A program made the translations under genes and the position numbers. DNA of 64,000 nucleotides from Pochonia chlamydosporia 170 (lineage: Eukaryota > Ascomycota > Sordariomycetes > Hypocreales > Clavicipitaceae): positions 2,294,001-2,358,000 of the forward strand of contig NC_035793.1 in the NCBI RefSeq assembly GCF_001653235.2, given 5' to 3'. This document shows positions 11,254-22,669 of this stretch, piece after piece. Position 1 is the first letter of the stretch; each line of letters starts with the position of its first letter. The notes under the pieces were generated by a model, which did not search any database, had not been told where the DNA came from, and was given only the letters and a program-made list of their open reading frames with translations.

Positions 11254-14200
11254 GTTGGCGTTGTATGTTGCGAGGAAAATGCAATGAAGCACGCAGGCGT
11301 CGCCTCAAATCCTGTGTCGGAAACTTTGCAGAGTGGCAGTAGCTGACAAAGCTCCAGCACTAGTGGGGCGGCAAAGCTTCCATATTCGTTTGTTTTAGGA
11401 GGGGCTCGGATTCAAAGTCTCCACACGTTGACAATTGTCTGACAGTTCTGATACTGCAGACACGTGAGCTGACACATCCAGACCACACACCAGGTTTCAC
11501 TCCAGGCACAGATTTGAAGAACAAACATCAAATAGTTCCAAGACACCACCCACTTGATAATTTCAATCATACTTCAGTACGATCATAAACTCCGGGACTA
11601 ATATATAGTAGCAGCCGGGCTTTCTTTTTGAAGTCCCGCGTGCCGTATTTGGGCTTTGTTCTTCTACGGCAACTGTGTACCCACAGAGCCAAGACCAACA
11701 TTTTCTTCCATCCATAATTGGTCAATGAACACCATCCCGTGTCTGCAGCTTCTGTGGTTGTTTAATGGTTGCATTTCCACAGTGCCAAATCAGTTGGTGT
11801 TTGAGCTATATTATTTCTGTTTTATTTTCTGCTGATGCTTATGATGCTCAACGGATCTCATTTCCTCTGCTTGACATATTGCAGCTTGCACTGGGACGGG
11901 AACCACCACCGCCACACCTGCATTAGCGTCGATCGGGCGGTTTAACTTTGTCCGAGGCTTTTGGCTTCCAGAACCCCCAGCCTCCAGATCCTGCACGCAG
12001 GGGGCCACAAACAAAGCACCCAGCCCTTCATGTCAATTTCGTCTTTCGAGATGGGCAACAAGAGTATATGAGATGAAAATTACTCCGTACCAAAGAACGG
12101 TGGCGTAACTGCATAGTGAATGTACTATACCTAGGTAGCTGATGCACACACTATACATGTGCGTCACTCCAAGCTCAGTGTGTCGGAAGGTTTCAATGTT
12201 AGTGCCAGATGAAGTGCACCAAACCACAACGCCACAAAAGACGGTTGTGAAATAGGGTAGGGACTTCCCCCTCCTAACGGTGGTGCAACGAGATGCTAAA
12301 TTGGCGTTTTGATGGTGTCTATTTGTAGGATAAGTATTGGCTTTTTTATTCTCTTCTAGTGCCCAGCCATTGTTTGACTTCTCTCGGCGCATGGTCGTGA
12401 TAGACAAAGAATATGCGATGTTACTACAGCGGGTTACTGCTGTTTGCCTTTTGAGGCTGGTGCCATTCTGAGACCTTGCTGCTTCGGGAGCTCGGAGCTG
12501 GTCTGATTGAATATAAACCAAAGTGTGCCCAAGTTCTCAGATTAAACTCACAGAATAATTCACCTGCGCATATCAAGACAAACGACACCACCATAACAGT
12601 TTGTCTAATCCAACCAAATGGAGCAATTAATGTAATTACTGTGGTGGGCTTTGCGACAAATAGAGATGGCAACCCAATCGCCCCGGTCGCGCGGCCCGCG
12701 CTTATCTGTTGGATTGAGGGAACATGGACGCAAGACATGGGCAGTGCCGCGGGACTGAACTTTGTCACTCGCCGTGCATGAATAGGCGAGAAGATACCTG
12801 AGGCTTGGCATCACCACCCACTGTGACCCCGCTGTTCTGCAGATTGAACGAAGAACCCCAATGTGGCAGCACAACAGGAGAGACCTTGACAGCCGAACAG
12901 AGAGGGACTGGGACCAGGGGGTAAGGAGGGGGGAGGGGAGGAAGGGGAGGGGCGGCTCCTCGTTCATCAACAGCCCGTCTGGGCTGGTCTGGTGTGCAAT
13001 TTGATCAAAGTCGACCCGCTAACTGGCAACTGGCACCCACCCCCCTTGCCTGAACCGACACGCAGAACACAAAATGATCGGGCTGCGGCCTGACCTGTGG
13101 TTGGCCAGCTGCATCACCCGAGTCAAAAACGGGTGTGCAATCTTGCATGGGGAACCCAGCCAGCCCCCGTTCTGGCCCAAGCTTCTTTTCTTCTTTTCCC
13201 TGTCTCTGCCATTTTCTTTTTATTCCCACGTTGACGAGCTGCGCTAAGTATTGAACTCTGTCTGGGTTGACTTGACTCAACAGGCCCCCCATTGACTGTT
13301 TGGCTTTCAGTGTCTGGATGCTGTTTCTACACCTGGCTCCTCACAGCACAGGGACAAGCACCATCCGATACCCGCTGCTTTGTTTGTGTTGCAGGGGCCG
13401 AGGGCTGCAGAAGATATTTTATGACTGAACATTCATTGACTGTGCAAAGAACAGTAGCACTGGCTAAGGCAATTGCGTGCATGCATGTAGACACTGGTGC
13501 TGTTTCGTGCATACCACAAAATGGCCAACCTTGAATACAGACATTGATGTACCTTCCTGCAGTGGCCCGTGGAGTTGGCGATGGCGCGTCCCTCTTTACT
13601 CAAGTATTCTTTGTTTAGACCTGAGGCTCCCGATGACTACCCGAGTCCCCCAATCTTGAACCCAGCTTGGTGTTTTCTTATTTCTCCTTTGGTTTGCTCT
13701 GATGGTATTGCCAATGCACAGATGACGCCTTTTGATTCTCGTCTCCGTTGTTCTTTCCCGAGGCAAGCCCGTGCCACCAGACTGTCTCCCTTTGTCACGC
13801 TTGAGCGATCCATGATCCATTCATTGCCCCCATTCCCGTTCTTCCCATTCTCATATTCCGTCTTGACTTTTATGTTCGCATGCAGCTTCTGGTTCCTCTT
13901 CCCAGCCGCTCCCCCCCCAATCTGCCTATCTGGCCATCTCTCTCGCGGGCTCTCATGATGGTCCCATCGCCATCCATCGCTTGGCCCGCGCCCCCCCCTT
14001 CCTCCCACCCGCAACGTCCCAGTCCCAAGTTGCAGCCAAAGTCATGTCCTTGGTCTGTTGGAGATCCTTGGCCTCTGGTGTCTCGTCTTCCCTTCCCTTC
14101 CTTGTGTCTAGCCGGTCATTACATGACATGACAAGACAAGATGCCACTTGGATTGTGCTCGTGGTCATTTATTCTGCCTGATTGAGCCGTCGTGCCCCGT

Positions 14201-15301
14201 TTTTCTATCCTTATAGTGCAGGTGAAATAAGAAATGTTGTTCGTTGTTCCGAAAATTGTAGCCATCCCCAAATTCCAGCCCCATCCTCCATCGCCATCTC
14301 CGTCCCCCCTCGAATTTTCTTTCACGTTCCCCTTTCCACTTTGACTCCTTCACCAACCCCATCACCCAAAATCAACACCGCGCATCACCAGATTGCATCG
14401 ATTTGCCCGCGTCGTCGCTCCTGCGCCATCGTCAAACCAACATCATTTTATGCATTTCTCTCTGGGGAATTCAGAGCCGCCGTCAGATTACCCGTATCTA
14501 CGCATTCGGTGCACATTTGCGCAGACAAAGTGCGTCTTGTCGGACGCCGTCGTTGCCCGACCGCTTTCCTGTGGTTCGTGAGGCTATTCGCATTTCCTAC
14601 ACCTGGCAAGCTCGAGGGGTGGCTCCACGCTCCACGCTCCACGCTCCTCGCCGCTGGCTGCTGCTTGCGCACGGCGCATCCGCAGTCTATTTTTTTCAAC
14701 CAGTCACGTCGCTTGCCCGTCCGCGCTACGCCCAACAGCCAATCACCTGCCTCGCATCTGCAACTGACAGTGGCCAACTTGAGCAGTTTCCGATCCTGGG
14801 GATTGATTGCCACACCAAACAAGGCACCTCGCGAAAAGAATCCCTTTAGACGCAACACACCCTTCACTTCTGCTTCTACTGTTGCGTCATCGTTCCCATC
14901 CTGTTCGTCTGTCTGTGTACCTCAGCTACAGTTCATGGCGATTCTATTAGCCGGAGCTTGGATCCTTTAGACTTTTCCTTTATCTGCCTTTCCATTTCTT
15001 TCTTCTTGTCTTCAGTCGCATTTCATCATACCCGGGCTTCCTCAAGCTCCTACATAATCATTTAATCTATTCGCCGATGCCTCGACCTTAAGTAGCACTC
15101 TACATAACGGGCTGCATACAATAGATATTCGACACTGCATATACGATTCGATCAGACTTGTGTCGAGAGCTGGTATTCGGGATACACCTTCTCGTCCACT
15201 TCGGGCCTCTCTGCATCTTGCGATATAGACACCGGCTTTGCTATACTCTGGTTTCGCTACCAAAGAGGCTCAGACACCACGACCAAATCAGCAACGTCGC
15301 G
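11254..15301. other. 4-kb intergenic region, no supported gene
   Basis: Open frames here (the longest 14182-14970) begin at non-ATG codons and have no family signature. Visible elements are a CCTAGGTA word at 12127-12138, a TACTCCGTAC palindrome at 12081-12090, a G-rich tract at 12917-12952 and a triple CCACGCT tandem at 14623-14648. Sequence from about 14250 on is strongly pyrimidine-rich on the + strand, as is usual for fungal promoters and leaders, and probably includes a long HPC2 5' UTR. Confidence 0.5.
12917..12952 (+). repeat. G-run tract with quadruplex potential
   Basis: Five runs of four to six G separated by 2-3 purines or TAA lie within 36 bases. This satisfies the usual G3+N1-7 pattern. 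Function unknown. Confidence 0.6.
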
Positions 15302-17140
15302 ATGGACAAGGACCGGGAACAGATAGTCGTGGGGAGCGACCAGTCCCCGGCACAGCGACAGTTGACCTTTCAATCGTACCAACAACCCTCACCAAGCGGT
15401 ACCACGGCAAGTGGGCGTGCCCCAGCTCAGAAGCGATACGAACTCATCGACGGACAATGGGTACAACTCACCGCCGCCGGCCTTCCAAGGAAGAAGCCTG
15501 GTAGGAAACCTGGCTCCACGGTAAAGCCCAAGACGACCGATGGCACCGACCCTGCCAAGGCTCGGAAGCCTCGAAAGCCTCGCGACCCCAACGCCCCGCC
15601 TCTGCAGCGGAAGCGCAAGATGACAACTGCTTCAGATGCGGATGGAGATTCTGATGCCTCTCGGACTCCCTCGGGGCAACACGTGAACGTCTCGTCTCCA
15701 TCGCAACAACACCTGCTTCTTGGAGCTTCTGATCAGCGAGGCTCTCCGAAAATGCCAAAGAGGGAAGGCTATCCAGGCTCAATGCAAAGCATTTTAAATG
15801 CTGACCCCCCCTCCACCTCAATACCTGTACGCAGCAGCGGGCTTAGCTATGATCCCATTCGCGGTAACTACGACCCCGTTCGCGAGACTATTACATCCCA
15901 CAGTGCCAATCCGTACTCATCAACCTCGGGCTCGCCTCGTGGTCCAACTCAAGCAGCCAACCGATCTCCTTCAATAGCGAGCATGATTGAACCACAGGCT
16001 CGAACCGCGACCTCACCTAGCTTATCACAGCATGGACAGCAAACAGCTTCGGCTCACGGCCGTCTTCACGGCCAAGACTCATCATCCGTGCCGCCTTCGC
16101 CTTCCTACAAAGCTGCATCAGTTCTCGGTACTCGCCCAGGCGCGGCGGACCCCAAGAAGGAGAGCGCCGTCGCTACTATTCAACGACCAGTCATCAACCA
16201 GGCCAACTTCACGACTATATCCAACGGCCCAATTCGAAGGGCCTCTCCGAAGCTGAAACCCACCACGGGCGTATCTACGCCCAGAACAGACACTCTCGAT
16301 GATTTCCAAGACAGTGAAGGGCGTTCCATTCTGGACTTTGGAAAGGCCCGGCCGGGTGAGGAGTTCCAGGCTCCCACAATCGTGTTGAACATCCCTATTA
16401 AAGCCGGCGAAACCAACAAATATGTCAATTTTATGCGATTAGCTGAAGATCGATATGGATGGGATGCCCTTCACCCTCGCCAGGCTGCCAACCGGGACCG
16501 CAAAGCACGTATCGAAGCTGCTACTGCGTCCCTCGAAAAAGCTGAGCTCGGCCGCGAGTCTGGAGATGAAATGTCACTCGATAACTCTGATGGGGAAGCC
16601 AGTAACCCGGAGAATGGAGGTACCAGTGGGCCCGATGCTCAGGTGAAGCCCAAGAAGAAGAGAAACTTCAAGGAGGACCAGTATGATGTCGATGACGATT
16701 TCGTTGACGATTCAGAACTACTATGGGAAGCACAGGCTGCGGCTAGCCGGGATGGGTTCTTTGTCTATTCTGGACCACTTGTCCCGGAAGTGGAAAAACC
16801 AGCGATGTATGTTTCAGTCTCCCGCGTTTGGTGTTTTGGTATTAGTACTAACAAGATCCACAGCCCTCATGAGCGACCTAAGCGTGGCCGAGGCAGTCGA
16901 GGTGCCCGTGGCAGCAGAGGCTCAACCAGAGGCGGCACTGGGACAGGGCGTGGCGGTGGCCCAGGATCCCGTGGAGGTACGGTTACCAGAAAGCCTCGCA
17001 TCACCAAAGCCGAGCGGTTGCAGCGTGAACGAGAGAAGGCGGAACGCGAAAGTATGGCACAAATCAACAAGACGCCTACTAATGGATACGTGCTCCAACC
17101 ATCAACGCCAGCTTTTTCTGTCAGTGAACTGGGTGCTTAG
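15302..17140 (+). CDS. HPC2: Hpc2/ubinuclein-type HIR histone chaperone subunit
   Basis: Two exons (15302-16806, 16864-17140) encode 593 residues. The start is the ATG of MDKDREQIVVGSDQ. The N-terminus has an AT-hook-like basic patch (PRKKPGRKPGS, then KARKPRKPRDPNAPP), followed by a long Ser/Pro-rich disordered region. The diagnostic HUN (Hpc2-related) domain lies near residues 445-500. It reads YDVDDDFVDDSELLWEAQAA followed by SRDGFFVYSGPLVPE. Upstream, PTIVLNIPIKAGETNKYVNF is also conserved. The C-terminus is Arg/Gly-rich (RGRGSRGARGSRGS) with a basic helix. Hpc2 scaffolds the HIR complex that deposits H3-H4 independently of replication and represses histone genes. The 57-nt intron is a multiple of three without a stop, so a retained form would stay in frame. 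Confidence 0.88.
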   Translation: MDKDREQIVVGSDQSPAQRQLTFQSYQQPSPSGTTASGRAPAQKRYELIDGQWVQLTAAGLPRKKPGRKPGSTVKPKTTDGTDPAKARKPRKPRDPNAPPLQRKRKMTTASDADGDSDASRTPSGQHVNVSSPSQQHLLLGASDQRGSPKMPKREGYPGSMQSILNADPPSTSIPVRSSGLSYDPIRGNYDPVRETITSHSANPYSSTSGSPRGPTQAANRSPSIASMIEPQARTATSPSLSQHGQQTASAHGRLHGQDSSSVPPSPSYKAASVLGTRPGAADPKKESAVATIQRPVINQANFTTISNGPIRRASPKLKPTTGVSTPRTDTLDDFQDSEGRSILDFGKARPGEEFQAPTIVLNIPIKAGETNKYVNFMRLAEDRYGWDALHPRQAANRDRKARIEAATASLEKAELGRESGDEMSLDNSDGEASNPENGGTSGPDAQVKPKKKRNFKEDQYDVDDDFVDDSELLWEAQAAASRDGFFVYSGPLVPEVEKPAMYVSVSRVWCFGISTNKIHSPHERPKRGRGSRGARGSRGSTRGGTGTGRGGGPGSRGGTVTRKPRITKAERLQREREKAERESMAQINKTPTNGYVLQPSTPAFSVSELGA

Positions 17141-18217
17141 GCAAGCCCACAGTACTTCACAAATAGCGTATGGCCGATGCCGTTTCCTGGCCAAAATGCT
17201 CGTGATTTGCATGAGGATTACCAAGCGACTTCTCGGGACCCTATGCTGTCCCCTCTGCTACCATTTGCGACGTATCGTCGTGAAGAACCATACTTTCGGA
17301 GATCCTATCAGGCGCAGCCGTAATGCTGCTCGCCATATCAGTGGAACTATTTCAACCTGTTGGAGTTCCTCCCTTGGGTGTGTATAAATGTGTATTTGGG
17401 AGCTGCTACTGGTGGTGCATATTGGCAACGAAATTTTCATTCGCACCATTTAATGTTTGTGGTCTCTTTAACGGCGTTTTTGAGTCGTTTTTCATTTCAT
17501 GGGATACCGACTCGACCTGATTTTGGAGTTCTGGTATTCAACTAAATAAAGCACACACGGCTTTGAAGTGTGCCTCACAGTCAAGGACGATGCATACTCA
17601 TTTGTGTTGGGCGTTTGGACTGGTTAGGTCAACATTTTTGTCTTGTATGGAATATTACTTTTGCTCAGTTCGGTGTGCGTGTGTCTTCTGAGACGGTTGA
17701 TTGATTTTCAAGAGCCGAAACCGTCTGTCTGGTGATGGCTACGATTGGCGTTTTACCCAAATGTATCGAGTATGAAGTTGCTGAAACAAGCATCAGGTGT
17801 TCAAGGACAGTCTTGTGTAAATAGCGTGCACCAGGGCATATACACATAGATGTTGACCATTAGCGATTCTATATCTGCTTCTCTAGTTTATGGGGTGCAT
17901 GTTCCGTTCTTTCATATTAACCCAGGTAGTGAGAACATGGTGAATACCGAGGCGGCGTCTCACCATGCTCCCGGATTCTCTGACCACATAACCGTGTTGT
18001 GCAAGATGCTGTTAAATTTGGCCCAAATCGCTTTTTGCGACACTATGTAGCTACGCAAGATATACTTTGTCATGCCAACTCTGCCCACATATAAACTCCG
18101 CGTCAGGTCTTTCTCCCGTACGGCAAGCGTCCACCTCCTGACTGTCACCGTTCTAGCCTGGTTGTCTCCCTCCATGCGCGTAAATCCGATCCATTGGGCA
18201 AAACGCGAAACCCTTCA
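17141..18217. other. Convergent intergenic region, no gene seen
   Basis: This lies between the 3' ends of HPC2 and GGA. No open frame has a recognisable signature. It presumably contains both 3' UTRs. Confidence 0.5.
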
Positions 18218-20373
18218 CTATGCGATGCTAACTTCTGAAATCTCCCCCATTTCGTTTTTCTGCTCTGCACCGACCTTGTATGTAGCGCGCCATCTCAGCT
18301 TGACGGACTCTACTTTTTGGTTGCGGTTGCCAGCGTGCCAAATGTCTACTTCTTGGGTGATACCACGGCTCTGCTTGGGAGCCAGATCGCGGCCAGTTTG
18401 GGGTTTCAATTGCAGTTCGTAGCCCTGTAATAGAGTTAGTTTGAAAATAATTTGGCGCTGACTTCTTTTAGAATTCGTCTTTGGTCTCACGAACCTTGGT
18501 GACTGCCAGCTGGAAGTGAAGCTCGGTAATGGGCTGGGCAGAGTTGTTAGAAAAGGCAAAGGCCATGTGAATTGAATTGCTTGCGCCGGTGGTACGCCCG
18601 GCGAGGAAATCCGTGCGCAATAAGGACTGGTTGATTGATCCCCTATATTCCTTCGGCTTGCTAGTCGCTGGTGCAGGTAGTGAAGATGAAAAGTTCCATT
18701 CGTCATCGTCGTTGGACACGCCAGAGGTCTGAGGGGGTGGTGGAGTTGGTGTTGAAGACGATGCAGCTCCAAGTGCGGCAAACGGATCTGAGGCTGGCGG
18801 GTATGAAGGAGGTTTGGGTTGCTGATGTGCTGCAGGTTGCGGAGTGCCAGATTGTGACACCGCAGGCGACGTGAAAGAGGCAAATTGAGAAAATGAAGGC
18901 GTCTGGTTGGAAACGTTGCCACTCGCACTATTGTCCTGGGTCATGGAAGACAGTAAAGCTGGTCCAGGGATGTCTGTTGCGCAGCACAGGTTAGCTGAAG
19001 AGTTTCAACGTTTCACACCAAGTAGACGAAGTGTCGAACATGGCACTTACTCTGATTAGCCCCAAAGCCAAGCACGATATTACCTCCCTGGCCAAAGTTG
19101 TCTGATGAGTTGCCAATATCCAGTCCTAACAAGTCATTCTCCAAACCACCGGCCTGTGAGCCGCCACCCCCGGCGGCACCATTGTTTTCGCTATTAGCAT
19201 TGCCATTAGATTCAGTTGCTGCATCGGCATCGAAATCTATCAGAGATAACTCGTTCGCCGCGTTGCCAGAGGCAGACGAAGGGTTTGTAGCCGCAGACGG
19301 AATCGGAGCCCCTGATGCAATTTTGGCCGCACCTTCCATATCGCCTTTCTTCATGAGCTTATATCTTTCGACAGTGCGGTGAATGCTGTCGTTGATCTCG
19401 AATAATCGGGCAACAGCCTCGTGGTCATCTGACTCCTCCTCACACATCTTCTGAATCTTGGGATGAGCGCTCTGTAGCGCAGAAGCCAGTTCGCTAAACA
19501 CATCGCCATCGCTCATTTTGTCTCCGGGCTTGAAAGCCTCTAGACGTTCTTCAAGCAACCTTGCCTTGGCTTGAATCTTGGCCACGTCTTCTGCTGCCTT
19601 AGCGCGGTAGTCCGTTTTGGACCGGGTATCGTAACCAGCCATCACCTTCATAAGGCGGTTCGCTTCTCGGAGGTCTTCGGGAGAACCACGTCGAATGAGC
19701 TCTTGCAGCTTCGCTGACTGCGCTTCTTTTTCCTCTTCTTCCATCTCCTCAGCAGATTTGAGATTCTGCCCCCAAGTTAGCACTCCAGAGTTGCAAAGAT
19801 GGCCTAGTTTGGTCTGCAACGGCAACTTACATCGCTCGGATTCAACACCGCAGCATCTTCGTGTCGAACTTCAGGAAACATGTAGCCTTTGTAACTCAGA
19901 AGGCGATGCATATCCCTGATAAAGCCCAAATCTTCCTTATAACGGCTCGTCTCGCATATCGTTACGCGCCACTCTTCGATGGCCTCAAGGATCTTGGCCT
20001 GAACTCTCGTTGGGCGCATGGGAGGGCGCTCCGGGAACCTGCGAACCAGCTCATTCAGAAACTCTTTAGTGCTAATCTGTAGCTGAAAGGGATAGCCGCA
20101 GTTCTTGACGCATATGTCGAGGAGGCTGAGAGCAAGCAGCGCCACGTTCGGATTCCGATGGTTGATATAGCTAACAATCATGGTAGCTGCCTCGCGCGGG
20201 GCAGAACCCTTCTTGCTGTTGATTAAATCGGCGATTTCCAGACTCAAAGCAAGGTTTGGCTCGTAGTTCTCGGGACTGCAAGCGCCTTGAATGAAGCGCT
20301 GGAGCTGGGAGGGGGCATGACCGAACTCGCTCCAGCGATCCCGGGCGGCCGCCCTTGCAGAAGCAGCCTCCAT
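18218..20373 (-). CDS. GGA-type ADP-ribosylation factor-binding adaptor
   Basis: Four exons (20373-19831, 19765-19051, 18973-18495, 18424-18218) encode 647 residues. The VHS domain spans about residues 17-155 (LQRFIQGACSPENYEPNLAL; NPNVALLALSLLDICVKNCG). The GAT region covers about 185-330 (LQELIRRGSPEDLREANRLM). The hinge carries DLLGLD, a clathrin-box-like motif, and DDDEWNFSS. The C-terminal gamma-adaptin ear runs from about 545 to the end and includes FQLAVTKGYELQLKPQTGR. GGAs bind Arf-GTP, ubiquitin and clathrin to sort cargo from the trans-Golgi to endosomes. The third intron needs donor GTTCGT, which is unusual, but the joined ear sequence is convincing. The gene is divergent with TSR3. 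Confidence 0.93.
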
Positions 20374-21118
20374 TGTGTCTTGTGCTCTGGAAGATGGTGA
20401 GCTGTCGAGTTTGGTTTGGGCTGCGGGAAATACACCGTAAATCGACGTAGCAATAGACAATGGGGCGTGCTTCGTGGCAGCAGGATCGTGGTTCCAGCTT
20501 ACCAGTGAAAAGAAGGTAACAAACGGCTGGACAAGGCGGAGTATGATGACTGACGGGGAGGCAGGCAGCTAGTTGTTGAGCGTCATATGATGTCGACAGC
20601 GATGGGAGGGGGAACAATGGAGCAAAGCAATTCGTCGTCACTTAAGATTCCCTCATGGCTGCCGACAAAACGGTTTCGAAAGAACCAGAGGCGTAAGGCA
20701 CCAGCTTGAGGTTGAAAGCGCTAGGCACAGGAGACGGGCAGGTTAAAGAGGGGAGGCTAGGATTAGACCAGACGGATGATTGACGACAGGATGGATGGAT
20801 GGTATGGATTGGATGGTGGAGATGCTCAGGCGCAGGCGCGGGTCCAATCTAGGTCCAGCCACGAGTCTGGTCGGTCAACCAAGACTAAAAAGCCAAAAGC
20901 GAAAACTCCAAGCACCAGACTTGACTTGATGTATTTCCTGCCGCATAGCCCCGCCCCCACCAGAGTTGGGTCTGGTTCATCTTTTTTTAATTTTGACCAT
21001 ATCAATCATCCAACCAAGTTTCTGGTCCCCTCAGCTTCGTCAAACGAACCAGCCCGATTACCAAGACACCCAAAGTAGCTGACTGATTAACAACGACCTC
21101 ATCGCCTCTTGAAAGCAA
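20374..21118. other. Divergent promoter region of GGA and TSR3
   Basis: No gene is visible. GTCTGGT words occur at 20860-20882 and near 20965. A PAC-like word CTCATCGC sits 14 nt before the TSR3 ATG (listed separately). Confidence 0.5.
21098..21105 (-). promoter_or_regulatory. PAC-like element upstream of TSR3
   Basis: CTCATCGC on + (GCGATGAG on -) matches the core of the PAC box common in promoters of yeast rRNA-processing genes. It lies 14 nt upstream of the start of a ribosome biogenesis gene. Function here is inferred from context only; an 8-mer can occur by chance. Confidence 0.35.
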
Positions 21119-22372
21119 ATGGTTCGACACAAGAAAGACTTTGCCGCCAGAGGCAAAAAAGGTGGCCGTGGCGGTGGCCATGGAGGCGGCAGCTCTCGAC
21201 ATCCCCGCCAACAAGACGACTCAGAGAGCGAAACAACACGCCCTGCGTTCAAGGCAGCATGCTGGGACCTCGGCCATTGCGATCCCAAACGATGCTCAGG
21301 GAAAAAGCTCATGAAGCTAGGAATGATGCGCGACCTTCACATGGGACAACGACACAACGGCGTCATCATCACACCCAACGGTCGACAGGTCGTCTCCCCC
21401 GCCGATCGCGACCTCATGGACCAGTATGGCGCTGCCGTCGTTGAGTGCTCTTGGGCTCGTACCCAAGAAGTTCAGTGGAGTAAGGTTGGAGGAAAGTGCG
21501 AAAGACTATTACCCTATCTCGTTGCCGCGAATACCGTGAATTATGGCAAGCCGTGGCGATTGAACTGCGTCGAAGCCCTTGCAGCGGCCTTTTACATTTG
21601 CGGACACCCCGACTGGGCGGAGCAGATCCTGGGCCCCTTTTCATATGGCGAGTCTTTCTTGGATATAAATTCGAGCATTCTCAAACGATATGCTGCCTGT
21701 CAAGATGCTGCTGAGGTGAAACAGACTGAGGCAGAATGGATGGAGAGACTGGAGCGAGAATACGCCGAGAGTAGGGAGCAAGGTGACGGCGACATGTGGA
21801 CAACCGGTAATACTAATCACAGGGCGATGCCCTCATCAGATGAGGAAGAGGACGAAGGGGACGAAAGCGACGGCAGGTCAGATGATGAAGGCAGTGTGGA
21901 CGGCATATACCTTGGGAAGAAACCGCTAGATCCTAAGCCTGGTGAAATCCCCAAAACAATAGAGGACGCACAAGCGAGGCGAGACAAAGATCCATTTGAT
22001 ATCACAGACGACAGCGATGACGACGCCGCCATGGAGGAAATCCGGCGCAAGGTCCTCGCGTCCAAGACCTTTTCGAATCCAAATCCCGAGACCGAGGAGA
22101 AGAAAAAACCAGCTTCAATACCACGACCACAACAACGGCAGCAGTACCAAGTCGATCTTGATGCGCAGCCAGATTCAGATAATGAGAGGAGTGATGATAA
22201 TTATGACGACAGTGATCCTGGGGAGGAGGATGATGAGTTTGATAATATCATTGAGGCTACGCCCGTGACTGACAAGATCGGGCTGGCAAAGCTTGAAAAG
22301 GAAAGGAGGCTGGCTACTACAACTACCAAGAGCTTCTCGTCAAATTCGGTATCGGCACCGAGTAGGTGGTAG
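21119..22372 (+). CDS. TSR3: 18S rRNA aminocarboxypropyltransferase Tsr3
   Basis: A single exon encodes 417 residues. After a basic Gly-rich N-terminus, the enzyme domain (about residues 45-210) shows the Tsr3 signatures: CWDLGHCDPKRCSGKKLMKL, VVECSWARTQEV, LPYLVAANTVNYGKPWRLNC and VEALAAAFYICG. Tsr3 transfers the 3-amino-3-carboxypropyl group from S-adenosylmethionine to the hypermodified pseudouridine of 18S rRNA (m1acp3Psi), a late cytoplasmic step of 40S maturation. The second half is a disordered acidic tail (DEEEDEGDESDGRSDDEGSV, then DPGEEDDEFDN), longer than in yeast Tsr3 (313 aa) but common in filamentous fungi. A PAC-like promoter word precedes it. Convergent with the mitochondrial IF-2 gene. 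Confidence 0.95.
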   Translation: MVRHKKDFAARGKKGGRGGGHGGGSSRHPRQQDDSESETTRPAFKAACWDLGHCDPKRCSGKKLMKLGMMRDLHMGQRHNGVIITPNGRQVVSPADRDLMDQYGAAVVECSWARTQEVQWSKVGGKCERLLPYLVAANTVNYGKPWRLNCVEALAAAFYICGHPDWAEQILGPFSYGESFLDINSSILKRYAACQDAAEVKQTEAEWMERLEREYAESREQGDGDMWTTGNTNHRAMPSSDEEEDEGDESDGRSDDEGSVDGIYLGKKPLDPKPGEIPKTIEDAQARRDKDPFDITDDSDDDAAMEEIRRKVLASKTFSNPNPETEEKKKPASIPRPQQRQQYQVDLDAQPDSDNERSDDNYDDSDPGEEDDEFDNIIEATPVTDKIGLAKLEKERRLATTTTKSFSSNSVSAPSRW

Positions 22373-22669
22373 ATATTGGCTAAGAGAAATGGAAACAATG
22401 AAAGACAATTGCAGCACTGTTCCTTCACAAGATATGTTGCGTGTGTGGCAATTGTAAATCGTTGCCAATATGTACAATCTCTTCGTGTGTACTTCATTGA
22501 GAAGAGACAATTATAATACATTATATTTGTTGAGGCCATTCATGGCCTTGGCCGCTTCAACCCAGTGTTGTGTTGTACATGGTAAATGCTTTTATGTGAT
22601 GGTACAGATGCAGCCACCCCTTTCGCTATATCCTGACATCGATATCTACTTCTATACTTGCTGATTTCT

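Noticed and set aside
12033..12968. Minus-strand frames of 114-162 codons
   Set aside because: Composition and overlap look random, with no conserved motif.
14182..14970. 262-codon plus-strand frame upstream of HPC2
   Set aside because: It begins at TTG, is rich in Ser/Pro/Arg as expected of pyrimidine-rich leader DNA, and shows no family signature.
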